Made by a program: the position numbers and the translations under genes
Assembly: GCA_009692585.1 (NCBI GenBank)
Contig: SHYX01000052.1
Coordinates: 1 to 28,955, forward strand
From: Myxococcales bacterium
GTDB taxonomy: Bacteria > Myxococcota > UBA796 > SXON01
Length of the DNA stretch: 28,955 bases
Direction of reading: 5' to 3'
The notes under the pieces: model-generated
Databases searched by the model: none
The model's input: the letters and a program-made list of their open reading frames with translations, nothing else
Told to the model about the DNA's origin: nothing
In this document: one piece after another, positions 1 to 8,265 of the stretch
How positions within the stretch are numbered: the first letter of the stretch is position 1
Layout: every line of letters starts with the position of its first letter

Positions 1-109
1 AGTGTGGGTGTGCGGCGGCGGAGTCGGGCGTGCCTTGGGGGGTGGTCCTCGGCGCGGTCATCGTTGGGGCGGCCGCCCGGGCCAGGCCCGGTCGCCGGGG
101 CCTCGCTAC

Positions 110-126
110 GGGCCGGTGACCGGCCC
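110..126. repeat. Perfect GC-rich palindrome downstream of the radical SAM/OMP operon
   Basis: Positions 110-117 (GGGCCGGT) and 119-126 (ACCGGCCC) are perfect reverse complements around one central G, about 40 bases past the stop of the minus-strand operon. It could fold as a 3'-end hairpin of that mRNA, but no U-run follows on the minus strand, so it is not a canonical intrinsic terminator. The rest of 1-163 is GC-rich and shows no convincing gene. Confidence 0.35.
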
Positions 127-163
127 TCCGCTCGGTCCCTGCCGCGGCGTCCGCATCCGCGCC

Positions 164-1357
164 CTATAACATATGGTCAAACACGACGTACACGCCGAGG
201 TTCGGCACCGTCGTCCTGCCGCCGTCCGCTTCCTCCACCTGATCAAGCCCCACCGCCACGTCCAACCGCCCCACGAAGGTGTCCTCGACGACGGGGTGGA
301 TGCCCAGCCCGGCGCCAGGGTGCACGGGCCACGCGCCGAGGGGCTCCGTCTCGGACTCTCCGGTCCCGAACACGCAGACGGCGTCCACGAAGGGGACCAA
401 CTGCCAGCGAATCTCGCGCGAAAAGGCGACGTGTCGGAACAGATCGATGCGCAGCTCGTTGTTCACCGCCACCTTGTTGGCGTCGCGCCAGCGACCGAAA
501 GAGATGCCGCGCGCCGAGTCGCTGCCGCCGATGCCCATGGTCGGGGTCAGCCCACCCCAGGTGTTCAGATCGTAGAAGGGGACCTCGCCCCACATCGCCT
601 CGCCCATCACCCGGCTGGCCAAGACCACCTTGGGTCCGAGGGTCCAGTACGCGCGCGCGCTGGCGAACGCGGCCACCCAGCTTCCCTCGGCGCCTGGGAG
701 CGGCGGCATCCCGCGCGCCGACAGCTCCAACAGGACCCCCCCGCCGGGCGTCAGCTCCGGTTCCCGGGTGTCGTAGAGCAGGCCCACCCCGGGCTGGATG
801 CCCCACCCCCCTTCCATACCGATGGCAGCGTCCTCGCCGAGCAGCGACCCCTCGTAGGTCTCGACCGCTGACCATCGCCCGGCCAGGAACGCGAACCATG
901 CCCACGGACCGCCCAGCTCGCCTCGGAGGGTCAGCCGTCCGAAGGGCTGCACCAGGGTGTAGCGGTAACGTTTGGTGAGGTCGCCCTCGGTGGACTCGAA
1001 CGCGGCTCGCGACACGGTGGTGTCGTTGCCCAGGCCCCAGTACCCGTCGTTGAGCCACTGACGGTACGCGAAGTGGCCGGTCAGTCGCAGGGTATGCGCG
1101 GCGCCGAGCCCGGGCGCGTCGAAGCGGATGCGGTGGTGGTGGTAGCCGTTGGTGGTGGCGAAGGCCTGGGCCACGAACGCCAATTGATACGGGTCGTAGC
1201 CGGGCTCGTACCAGTCGATCTCCGCGATGGCGCCCAGCCCCAGGCCGTCGTCCACGTCGTAGCCGACATTCGGAATCGCGACCCAGGTCACGCGGGTGTC
1301 CGCGCGCGGCTCCTCCGCGAGGACGGGCAGCACAAACGCAAGGATCGCGGGGATCAT
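164..1357 (-). CDS. Outer-membrane beta-barrel protein, BamA/TamA (Omp85 C-terminal)-like
   Basis: This 397-residue protein has a short signal peptide (about residues 1-14, cleavage after VLA before EEP). The rest is made of alternating hydrophobic and polar strands rich in Gly and aromatics. The early GYDVDDGLGLGA stretch and the later GLLYDTRE and GGSDSARGISFGRWRD-type loops resemble the bacterial surface antigen (D15/Omp85) barrel family. It ends in an aromatic-rich strand (YVVFDHML). No POTRA domains are present, so it is a bare barrel rather than a full BamA. The start ATG at 1357 overlaps the radical SAM stop by four bases (ATGA), which implies translational coupling. The family call is by sequence style; the cargo or role is unknown. 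The open frame continues far upstream, but that part is antisense-like noise inside the preceding gene. Confidence 0.75.
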   Translation of the reverse strand: MIPAILAFVLPVLAEEPRADTRVTWVAIPNVGYDVDDGLGLGAIAEIDWYEPGYDPYQLAFVAQAFATTNGYHHHRIRFDAPGLGAAHTLRLTGHFAYRQWLNDGYWGLGNDTTVSRAAFESTEGDLTKRYRYTLVQPFGRLTLRGELGGPWAWFAFLAGRWSAVETYEGSLLGEDAAIGMEGGWGIQPGVGLLYDTREPELTPGGGVLLELSARGMPPLPGAEGSWVAAFASARAYWTLGPKVVLASRVMGEAMWGEVPFYDLNTWGGLTPTMGIGGSDSARGISFGRWRDANKVAVNNELRIDLFRHVAFSREIRWQLVPFVDAVCVFGTGESETEPLGAWPVHPGAGLGIHPVVEDTFVGRLDVAVGLDQVEEADGGRTTVPNLGVYVVFDHML

Positions 1358-3414
1358 ACCGCGATGAGTCCGGCGCGGCGGACCGCGGGCAGGAGGCGAT
1401 CCACCCCGCGCGGACGACTGCCGGCGGCCTGCTCCCAGGTCAGCGGCGGCTCGGTCGGGCGCGCGGCGGTCACCAGCTCGCCGATCCACGCCAGGGCCTC
1501 GTCCGGACCCCGCAGGCGGGTGGGACCCGCCGTACTGTGGAGCACGAGCGCGCCGTCTTCTTCGAGCGGGTCGCCGCCCAGCCACAGCAGCCGCCCGCCG
1601 AAGGGCTCCGGCTCGGTCAGGAGCGCGCGGGCCACCCGATCGGGGGGCTCCGTCGTCGCCGGCGCACCCGCTGCGAACCAGCTCTCCACGGGCCGATCGT
1701 AGCCCTCGCCGCGTTTGTAGGCGTCGAGCGCGGCCACCAGAGGCGCATCGAAGGCGTCGGGGTCGGCGCCATGCGGATCCAGGTGGGGGACGTCGTTTTC
1801 GGCGAAGGCGCGCCCACGCGAAGGCACGCTGATGCCGAAGGCGGTGGGGTCCGGGTAGATCGCCGAGTGCCGCGTCAGCACGAAGCGGTGCCAGAAGGCG
1901 CTGCGCAGCGCGCCCACGGCGAAGAGCTGCCGCACGATCTCCACGCTGTCGACGGTCTCCTGGAGGGTCTGGGTGGGGAATCCGTACATCAAGTAGGCGT
2001 GCACCATCACGCCCGCGTCGGAAAACGCCCTCGCGGCGCGGGCGACCTGTTCGATGGTGACGCCCTTGTCCATCTTCTGAAGCAGCCGGTCGCTGGCGAC
2101 TTCGAGTCCGCCGGTGACCGCGACGAGCCCGGCGGCGGCGAAGAGGCGGCAGAGGTCCGGGGTGAAGGTGCGCTCGAAGCGGATGTTGCCCCACCACGAG
2201 ATGGCTTCGCCACGCGCCAACAGCTCGATCGCGAAGTCGCGCATGGCCCGGGGGGGCGCGGCCTCGTCGACGAAATGAAAGCCGCGCTGGCCGGTGTCGC
2301 GCACCACCTCGACGGTCTGGTCGACCAGGGCGGCCGTCGCCGCCGGCACGAAACGGGAGATGTAATCGAGCGACACATCGCAAAAAGAGCAGCGTTTCCA
2401 GTAACATCCGTGGGCAAGGGTGATCTTGTTCCACCGGCCGTCCGACCACAGGCGGTGGGCGGGATTGGTCGCGTCTACAAGGTTCAGGTACTGCGTGAGG
2501 GGGAGCTCGCCGTACCAGGCGGCGTGGGTGGTGCCGACGTCGGGGAAGGCGTTTTGGTGGAGGCCGTCGCGGGTGCGGGTGCGATGGCGGCGGTCGGGGC
2601 CGCCGGCAGCGTGTTCGAGCAGCGCCACCAGCGGCCCTTCGCCGTCGTCGTAGACGAGCGCGTCGGCGCAGTCCCAGAGCCCCGGCTCGTCCACGTCGCG
2701 CAGTTCGGTGTTGACGTAGCCGCCGCCCAGGATCACGGTGACACCGCGCTCGCGGAGGCGCTGGCCGATGCGGAGTGCGCCGTACAGGTTGCCGGGGAAG
2801 GGGACCGAGAGCCCTACGATCGGCGTGTCGAGGGAGGCGGCCAACTCGTCCAGCCACCGATCCAGCAGCGTGGTTCCCGCCAGCCGAGCGGCCAGCGGAC
2901 CCCAGAGGGCGGCGCCGGCGGCGAGGTGATGGTGGTACCGCGCGAGCGCGAAGCCCTCGTCGACGCAGCCCACCAGCTCGGCGATGTCGGCCAGCCACTG
3001 GGTGGCGACATGGCGCGCGGCGTCGTCTACGGCCGCCTCGCCGAAGGCGCCCAGGTCGATCGCTTCGGTGCGCGGCCCCCGCGGGAGCCAGGGCGTCCCC
3101 AGGAGTTTCGGCGCCAGCCCGCGGTCGCGCCCCTGCAGGAACGCGATCACCCCGTCGATGGCGCCCTCGAACTGCCGCCGCATCGCCACCGCCCGCCACG
3201 CGGGGACGGGCAACGAGTCCCGCGCCTCGAGCTCGTCGAAGATCGCGCTCAGCCCGGCCCGGCTGTACACCCGCAGCGCCAGCTCCAGCCCCAGGTCACG
3301 CTGCTTGCAGGCGTGCCCCTGCGACCGGAGGTGCCGCGCGAGGTACGCGGTCGACGGGTACGGCGTGTTGAGCTGGCAAAGCGGTGTCAGTGCCAGCGTG
3401 ATCGAGGGCGGCAT
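1354..3414 (-). CDS. B12-binding-domain radical SAM enzyme with CX4CX2C cluster motif
   Basis: The 686-residue product has a cobalamin-binding-like Rossmann region. It starts like this enzyme class (PYPSTAYLARHLRSQGH near residue 20), and VGLSVPFPGNLYGALRIG and VILGGGYVNTEL follow near residues 200-235. The radical SAM core follows: C337, C342 and C345 in HGCYWKRCSFC should hold the 4Fe-4S cluster that cleaves S-adenosylmethionine. The spacing is CX4CX2C, not the usual CX3CX2C. Downstream are the GGLEVASDRLLQKMDKG and MYGFPTQT segments typical of the TIM-barrel half. The substrate is unknown; relatives methylate or rearrange unactivated carbon in lipids, RiPPs or cofactors. It starts six bases after the preceding stop and overlaps the barrel gene, so all are probably co-translated. 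Confidence 0.88.
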   Translation of the reverse strand: MPPSITLALTPLCQLNTPYPSTAYLARHLRSQGHACKQRDLGLELALRVYSRAGLSAIFDELEARDSLPVPAWRAVAMRRQFEGAIDGVIAFLQGRDRGLAPKLLGTPWLPRGPRTEAIDLGAFGEAAVDDAARHVATQWLADIAELVGCVDEGFALARYHHHLAAGAALWGPLAARLAGTTLLDRWLDELAASLDTPIVGLSVPFPGNLYGALRIGQRLRERGVTVILGGGYVNTELRDVDEPGLWDCADALVYDDGEGPLVALLEHAAGGPDRRHRTRTRDGLHQNAFPDVGTTHAAWYGELPLTQYLNLVDATNPAHRLWSDGRWNKITLAHGCYWKRCSFCDVSLDYISRFVPAATAALVDQTVEVVRDTGQRGFHFVDEAAPPRAMRDFAIELLARGEAISWWGNIRFERTFTPDLCRLFAAAGLVAVTGGLEVASDRLLQKMDKGVTIEQVARAARAFSDAGVMVHAYLMYGFPTQTLQETVDSVEIVRQLFAVGALRSAFWHRFVLTRHSAIYPDPTAFGISVPSRGRAFAENDVPHLDPHGADPDAFDAPLVAALDAYKRGEGYDRPVESWFAAGAPATTEPPDRVARALLTEPEPFGGRLLWLGGDPLEEDGALVLHSTAGPTRLRGPDEALAWIGELVTAARPTEPPLTWEQAAGSRPRGVDRLLPAVRRAGLIAV

Positions 3415-3420
3415 GCGGGG

Positions 3421-4050
3421 CTAGCTGCGCAAGCGGATGTAGCGGCCCTCTGCCGCGTCCGCGGAGGTGGTCACCGCGCGGACCGAGATCCGCCGCCCTT
3501 CGACGTCTACCGTCTGCCCGGCGCGGAGCGGCGGCAGGACGGCGTCGTCGACGCGTACGGCGAAGCTGCCGGTCAGGCAACGCACCCGGTAGGTGCGGGC
3601 GCGGTTGCCCTGGAAGATCGGCTGGTCGGTGTCATCCGAAAAGCGGATCTGCCCCGGCGGCTCGGGGAGGGAGTCGGGGGGCGGCCCGCGAGGCCGCGAG
3701 CGGTGGAAGTGGGCCGCGAACTTCAGGTTGCGACCGGCCCCCTGCACCGGCGCGTCCTCGGCATCACCGGCCAGGCGGAGGGTCGGGCGCACACGCGCGT
3801 CGGTGGCGCTGTCATCGTCCCCGCGACCGCCGTCAAGCAGCGAGACCGCGGGCGGCGGGGACCGCTCCGCCGGAAGGCGCACGGTGCGCACGTCCAACGT
3901 GGCCAACGGCAGGTCGCCGAGCGAGCCGAGCACGCCGCGCAAGCTGGTGAGCAGCGCGTCGCGCTCGTCGCCGTCGACGATCTCGAGCTCGTCCAGAGCC
4001 GATTCGACCTGGCCCAGGACATCGTCGAAATCGTCGGGGTCGCGCGGCAT
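3421..4050 (-). CDS. Unknown protein, acidic N-terminus and beta-rich C-terminal domain
   Basis: The family of this 209-residue protein was not recognised. Residues 1-60 are acidic and helical (DDFDDVLGQVESALDELEI). Residues 60-135 are Pro/Asp/Arg-rich and probably flexible. The last ~75 residues look like a compact beta domain beginning GQIRFSDDTDQPIFQGN, with repeated R-V/V-R strands. There is no signal peptide or membrane segment, so it is probably cytoplasmic. It sits six bases after the basic-protein gene and six bases before the radical SAM gene. That makes it a likely accessory protein of the same process; this is inference from position only. Confidence 0.7.
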   Translation of the reverse strand: MPRDPDDFDDVLGQVESALDELEIVDGDERDALLTSLRGVLGSLGDLPLATLDVRTVRLPAERSPPPAVSLLDGGRGDDDSATDARVRPTLRLAGDAEDAPVQGAGRNLKFAAHFHRSRPRGPPPDSLPEPPGQIRFSDDTDQPIFQGNRARTYRVRCLTGSFAVRVDDAVLPPLRAGQTVDVEGRRISVRAVTTSADAAEGRYIRLRS

Positions 4051-4056
4051 GCGAAC

Positions 4057-4473
4057 CTAACGGGAGCGGCGCTTCTTGCCCTTCTTCCCGCCGGCCTTCT
4101 GGCCGTCGTGGTTGCGACGCCACCACTGGGCCGCGCCCTCGGCAGTGCGGATGTTGAAGAGCTTGGCGAGCTCGGACCAGTCCGCGCCCTTGCCGATCGC
4201 TTCGGCGCCGGCGCGCAGACGCTCGGCGCGCCATTCCTTGCGGGCCTTGCGCTGCGCTTCGCGCTCTTCGGAGCGGTTGGCGGTCGCCTGCTTGCGCATC
4301 AGCGGGTAGGTCTGGCCTTCGGCCTTGGCCCAACGGCGGGCCTTGGCGCGGAGGGCGTCGCTGGACAAACCCTCCTTGTCCGCGAGCTTACGCAGCGTCT
4401 TCTCACGCTTGCGAGGGGGCTCGTTCTTTTCGTTCATGCGCTTGAGAAGGTTGAAGAGTTCTTCGCCGGTCAT
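4057..4473 (-). CDS. Small basic protein with two helix-turn-helix-like segments
   Basis: This 138-residue, strongly basic protein begins at the ATG at 4473, preceded by a good ribosome site (AGGAG, 6 bases away). An earlier start in the same frame has no such site. Two segments look like short DNA-binding helical bundles: LRKLADKEGLSSDALRAKARRW (about 28-48) and WSELAKLFNIRTAEGAAQWW (about 99-118). The tail is nearly pure Lys/Arg/Gly (KAGGKKGKKRRSR), as in nucleic-acid-binding tails. It is the first gene of the radical SAM operon and could be its regulator or an RNA/DNA-associated protein. No family was recognised. Confidence 0.75.
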   Translation of the reverse strand: MTGEELFNLLKRMNEKNEPPRKREKTLRKLADKEGLSSDALRAKARRWAKAEGQTYPLMRKQATANRSEEREAQRKARKEWRAERLRAGAEAIGKGADWSELAKLFNIRTAEGAAQWWRRNHDGQKAGGKKGKKRRSR

Positions 4474-4621
4474 GGTGGTCTCCTGTCCTGAGTAGTTGCA
4501 AGCCGCCGAGGGGCGGCGGCCTGTGTGCGTCAGGGGCTTCCTGCGCCGCACACCGCTTTCACGGTGCCGCCCGTGTAGCAAAACGTCGCGTCGCGCGCAA
4601 GAGCAGAATCGCAAGGAGTCG

Positions 4622-5106
4622 TCATTCCCCGGTCAATCGCCACTCCCCGATTCGGAAGCTGGAAGCAGCCGGGACGACGGGGTGGACGCCGGGCGCCACC
4701 TTGCGACCGTTGATTTCGGTGTCGGGAGCGCGGATGTGCACCTCGCCGTGGAGTTGCCACACCGGCCGACGGACGCGGATGACGATGGCGACCCCCTCAC
4801 GCCTTCCGAGTGCTGCATGGCCGTTTTCATCGAGAACGACTGCCGCTTCGGACCGCTCGGTGCTGGCGAGAGTCTGACGAGCGCCGCCCCGGAAACGGGC
4901 GGTCAGGGTGCCACCGACGCGCTGTCGCCTGCCGGCGCCGCCTCCACCAGCCGCGCGACCTCCGGGCGCAGCGCGTTCCGCCCGTCCCGCAAGTCCGGGT
5001 TGACCGATGGGGCGTCCACGCCGGGGTGCCGCTGCCCCATTCCCCGCCCCTCCGAAGGGACGGCGTGGCGAAAATCGGCGTTGCAGCAAGGGCACGGGAC
5101 TTGCAT
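4622..5106 (-). pseudogene. Probable frameshifted small gene with a CPCC N-terminus
   Basis: Two minus-strand frames join into one plausible ~160-residue protein. The first (5106 to 4903) starts MQVPCPCCNADFRHAV, like a small zinc-ribbon N-terminus, and ends at a TGA at 4905-4903. The second frame carries on through 4622 and reads well as protein from about 4920 (GGTLTARFRGG, then VLDENGHAALGRREGVAIVIRV and GVHPVVPAASSFRIGEWRL). A single-base slip near 4905-4930 would join them. This could be a sequencing error or a real frameshift. The start codon lies only 23 bases from the divergent amidase start and its ribosome site is poor, so the gene is uncertain. The rest of the gap (4474-4621) holds the basic-protein ribosome site and a short GCCGCC/GGCGGC hairpin at 4502-4520. 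Confidence 0.4.
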
Positions 5107-5129
5107 CTCTTGACGACGCCGGAGTCACG

Positions 5130-6566
5130 ATGTTCATCCTGCTGTTCGCCGCCGCCTGCACCTCCGACTCGGCGACCCCCGTGGTCAACGACGCGCTCGA
5201 CCAGGCCGAGGCCGCCACCGGCGTCCCGCGCGACCTCCTCGCGGCGACGGCGTGGGCGATGTCCCGCCTCGATCAGCGCGAGGGGGAGCTCAACCGGGAA
5301 AACGGCATCGGGGTGATGAACCTGCGTGAGGACGGCGCCTACCCGGCGCTCGCCGAGGGCGCGCGGCTCGCTGGCGTAAGCGAGGGGCAGGCCACCGATG
5401 AGCTCGGTGCCAACCTGCTCGCGGGGGCGGCGGTGCTCGCGGCGCGCGGGGAGTTCGAGTCGGGGCGGACGGGTGAACCGGTCGACACCCTCGAAGAGTG
5501 GTTTCCCGTGGTCGCGGCGTTTTCGGGTGCGGAGGACCCGCTGGTCGCCGGCGGCTTCGCCGACCAGGTCTACGACGTGCTGCAGCGCGGCCTCGCGATC
5601 ACCACCGACGCCGGCGAGCTGGTCGAGATCGGCGCCCAGCCGATGATGTGGCGTCGCGAGCTGGCGCGTGGCTCCGGGCTCGCCAACAAGTGGGTCCCGG
5701 CCTCCACCAGCAACTACACCGACGGCAGCCGGGCCAGCGTCGACCGGGTGGTCATCCACACCACCCAGGGCAGCTACAGCGGTACGGTGAGCTGGCTGCA
5801 GAACCCCGCCTCCTCGGTCAGCGCCCACTACGTCGTGCGCTCCTCCGACGGCGAGATCACCCAGATGGTGCAGGAAGAGGACACCGCGTGGCACGCGGGG
5901 CACTGGGACACCAACGTCAGGAGCATCGGCATCGAGCACGAAGGCTACGTGGACGACCCCGGCAAGTGGTACACCGACGCGATGGTTCGGGCGTCGGCGG
6001 CGCTCACTCGCGACATCTGCGACCGCTATGGCATCCCCAAGGACCGTGCCCACGTCATCGCCCACTCGGAGGTGCCGGGGTGTTCGTCTCCGGGCGGTGG
6101 CGGCTCGGCTTGCCACACCGATCCTGGGGCCGGTTGGGACTGGACCTACTACATGTCGCTGGTCACCGGCTCGGGCAGCGGCTCGGGCTCCCTCGGTGGC
6201 ACCGGTCTCGCCGACGGTCGCTTCGGCGGGCAGTTCAAGGCGACACTCAGCGCGTCTAGCATCGGCGAGAGCGACACCTGCGAGGGCGAACTCGACGGGG
6301 CGGCCAGCGGCGGCCAGCTATACCTCAACGGGAACTGTCGCCTGGCGAAGCATCCGGACGCATCGGGTGACACCAAGGTCACCTGGACGGGCACCGCCGC
6401 CGGCGACAAGCTCAGCGGCACCATGGTGGCGGACGGCCGCTCGGTCAGTTGGAGCGGAACCATCAACGCCGACGGCAGCATCGCGGCGACGTTCAAGGGC
6501 AGCAAGGATGTCGGCGGCGATGTCGGCGTGCTCGGATACGACGTGCAGCTGAGCGCGAAGCCCTGA
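5130..6566 (+). CDS. N-acetylmuramoyl-L-alanine amidase (Amidase_2) lipoprotein
   Basis: This 478-residue exported peptidoglycan amidase cuts the bond between N-acetylmuramic acid and the stem peptide. The start ATG at 5130 has GGAG six bases upstream and gives a very short lipoprotein signal (MFILLFAAAC, lipid Cys10). Residues ~20-190 form a helical region resembling lysozyme/transglycosylase-like helper domains (GVPRDLLAATAWAMSRLDQ, then NLLAGAAVLAA). The zinc amidase domain runs from about 200 to 345, with predicted ligands H210 (VVIHTT), H312 (IAHSEV) and D331 (HTDPG). A Gly/Ser linker near 350 leads to a C-terminal ~125-residue beta-rich domain of unknown type. It is monocistronic and converges on the Hsp15-like gene. 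Activity is very likely, because all three metal ligands are present. Confidence 0.9.
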   Translation: MFILLFAAACTSDSATPVVNDALDQAEAATGVPRDLLAATAWAMSRLDQREGELNRENGIGVMNLREDGAYPALAEGARLAGVSEGQATDELGANLLAGAAVLAARGEFESGRTGEPVDTLEEWFPVVAAFSGAEDPLVAGGFADQVYDVLQRGLAITTDAGELVEIGAQPMMWRRELARGSGLANKWVPASTSNYTDGSRASVDRVVIHTTQGSYSGTVSWLQNPASSVSAHYVVRSSDGEITQMVQEEDTAWHAGHWDTNVRSIGIEHEGYVDDPGKWYTDAMVRASAALTRDICDRYGIPKDRAHVIAHSEVPGCSSPGGGGSACHTDPGAGWDWTYYMSLVTGSGSGSGSLGGTGLADGRFGGQFKATLSASSIGESDTCEGELDGAASGGQLYLNGNCRLAKHPDASGDTKVTWTGTAAGDKLSGTMVADGRSVSWSGTINADGSIAATFKGSKDVGGDVGVLGYDVQLSAKP

Positions 6567-6578
6567 TATGATACCGCA

Positions 6579-6920
6579 TCACTCGCGGAGGCGGTCCAAC
6601 TCGCGGCGATCACGCTTGGTGGGGCGGCCCGCGCCGCGTTCCCGGAAGGCCGGGGGTCGCTCGGTGGGCTCCGGCGGGGTGAGGTCGGCGTAGAGCAGGC
6701 GCGCCGCGTCGGCGCCGCCGCGGACCTCCGAGAGCACCACCACCCGGATCACCTTGCGCCCGCCCGGCGTGCGCGCGACGAGGGTGTCGCCGACGCGCAG
6801 CGGGGTGGCCGGATCGATCTTGGCGTCGTCCAGGTGCACCTTCCCTTCCTTGAGCGCGCCGGCCGCCTGCGAGCGCGTCTTCCAGAAGCGGGCCGCCCAG
6901 AGCCACTTGTCGGCGCGCAC
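6579..6920 (-). CDS. hslR: S4-domain RNA-binding protein, Hsp15 (HslR) family
   Basis: The 113-residue product opens VRADKWLWAARFWKTRSQA, the hallmark start of the S4 RNA-binding domain in Hsp15. It continues with GKVHLDDAKIDPATPLRVGDTL and ends in a basic tail (GAGRPTKRDRRELDRLRE). In E. coli Hsp15 binds 50S subunits carrying stalled nascent chains and helps recycle them. The GTG at 6920 is chosen because family homology begins exactly there; an in-frame ATG at 7073 would overlap the divergent gene and add non-homologous sequence. The ribosome site is weak. It ends 12 bases from the amidase stop (convergent). Confidence 0.87.
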   Translation of the reverse strand: MRADKWLWAARFWKTRSQAAGALKEGKVHLDDAKIDPATPLRVGDTLVARTPGGRKVIRVVVLSEVRGGADAARLLYADLTPPEPTERPPAFRERGAGRPTKRDRRELDRLRE

Positions 6921-7055
6921 GGTGGAGTTGGGTGGCAGGGGGGGACCTCGGGCGAACGGAGCGCCTATCCCCGGGGGAAACGCGACGCGCCGCGAGGATG
7001 CCGTGGCAACGACGCCCAGGCCCGGCGCGTCGCCCCGACGCGTTAGCTCTGGACG

Positions 7056-8258
7056 GTGTCGAAGCGCCTCCACCGCCTGGGATTCGCCGTCGTGGTGCTG
7101 GTCGCGGTGGGGCTTCTGCTCGAAGCCGTGTGTCGGCAGCTTCCGTACCAGGTGAATCTGAACGGGGTGTATCGGACCGGATTCACCGGGTGTTGGTTTG
7201 CGGAGGCCGGCGAGACGGTGACGCTGTGCGAGGAGGACACCGGTAGATTTCCTGCGCAGACCTTCCCGAAAGCCAAGGGCGACGCATGTCGTGTTTTATT
7301 CGTCGGGGGCTCGTCGGTGCGACTCCCGGGTCATCGCGGCTGGCCGGAGCGCTCGACGATCGGGGCCTTGCCGGTGGAGGTGATCAACGTGGGCGTGCCC
7401 GGTGCCACCTCGTTGGCGACCACCCTCCGCACACAGGCCGCCCTTCGCTACGAGCCCGACGTCATCGTGGTCTACGAGGGTCACAACGACCTGGCGCAGT
7501 GGTCCTTCGGCTCCGGGGAGGACGTCGTACAGCGGGACCAGCGTCTGGCTCGCGTGGTCCTGACGTTGGAGCGGAGCGCCGTGTTCCGCACCCTGAGCTG
7601 GGTGGCGGAGCGTTCGCGGGTGCAGCGCAAGCGGGAACTCGTCGAAGGACTCCGGGTGTCCGCCGCGGTCGTGCGTCCCGAAGAGGGGCCGATCATCGCC
7701 GCCGAGGTCCTGGCCAATTTCACCGCGCTGGTCGAGGCGGCAGGCGCGGTGCCGGTGATCCTGGTGGTGCCGATCTCCAATCCGGGCAAGGCTCCCATCG
7801 CGACGGTGACCGACACCGACCTTCGGCGCGGCAAGCGAGTCGACGAGCAGGTCCTGGCCGCGGACCGGCTCTTCGTGGCTGGCGATGCCCAGTCGGCCCT
7901 GGCCGCCTCGGAGATCGCGCTGTTGGCGGACAACACCCATGCCGGCGCGTGGTGGGTGAAGTCTCGTGCGCTGCAGGCGTTGGGCCGGGGGCCGCAGGCG
8001 GTCGTCGCCTACGGTCAGGCGCGGCGCTTCGATGCGATCCCGTTGCGGAGCACCCCCGCGGTGGACGACGCCATCCGCGCGGTGCCGGCCGACGAACTCA
8101 TCGACCTGCCGGTGCTGCTGGGTGCCGACGGCGGCCTGGTTTCGGAGGCGTTGTTCACCGACATGGTGCACCTCAGCGGGGTGGGCCACGGTGAGGTGGC
8201 CAGGATCGTGTCGCAGCGGGTGCAGGCCCGGTGCGCGGCGCTGAGCGCGAGGCGCTGA
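7056..8258 (+). CDS. Membrane-anchored SGNH/GDSL-type hydrolase
   Basis: This 400-residue protein has an N-terminal membrane anchor (about residues 9-27) and an SGNH hydrolase fold. The nucleophile block is FVGGSS at 82-87 (S86 likely), the oxyanion block is YEGHND (N144), and the C-terminal D369-MV-H372 gives the catalytic pair. Between ~240 and 330 is a helical, TPR-like insert (AADRLFVAGDAQSALAASEIALLADN, ALQALGRGPQAVVAYGQARR). Such enzymes deacylate or acylate envelope glycans or lipids; the substrate is not evident here. The start is GTG at 7056 with only a weak GGA upstream. It converges on the Nfu-domain gene with seven bases between stops. Confidence 0.82.
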   Translation: MSKRLHRLGFAVVVLVAVGLLLEAVCRQLPYQVNLNGVYRTGFTGCWFAEAGETVTLCEEDTGRFPAQTFPKAKGDACRVLFVGGSSVRLPGHRGWPERSTIGALPVEVINVGVPGATSLATTLRTQAALRYEPDVIVVYEGHNDLAQWSFGSGEDVVQRDQRLARVVLTLERSAVFRTLSWVAERSRVQRKRELVEGLRVSAAVVRPEEGPIIAAEVLANFTALVEAAGAVPVILVVPISNPGKAPIATVTDTDLRRGKRVDEQVLAADRLFVAGDAQSALAASEIALLADNTHAGAWWVKSRALQALGRGPQAVVAYGQARRFDAIPLRSTPAVDDAIRAVPADELIDLPVLLGADGGLVSEALFTDMVHLSGVGHGEVARIVSQRVQARCAALSARR

Positions 8259-8265
8259 GCGCGGG

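Noticed and set aside
110..126. Intrinsic terminator at the operon end
   Set aside because: The hairpin is perfect, but no U-run follows on the minus strand and the loop is too small without fraying; kept only as a palindrome.
1358..3199. N-terminal extension of the barrel-protein frame
   Set aside because: It lies wholly within the radical SAM gene in another frame and has no signal peptide; the ATG at 1357 gives an ideal signal and an ATGA overlap.
1537..4491. Plus-strand open frame of 984 residues
   Set aside because: It is antisense to the radical SAM, unknown and basic-protein genes, with low-complexity Arg/Gly/Ala composition and no family motifs. Long open shadows are expected at this GC content.
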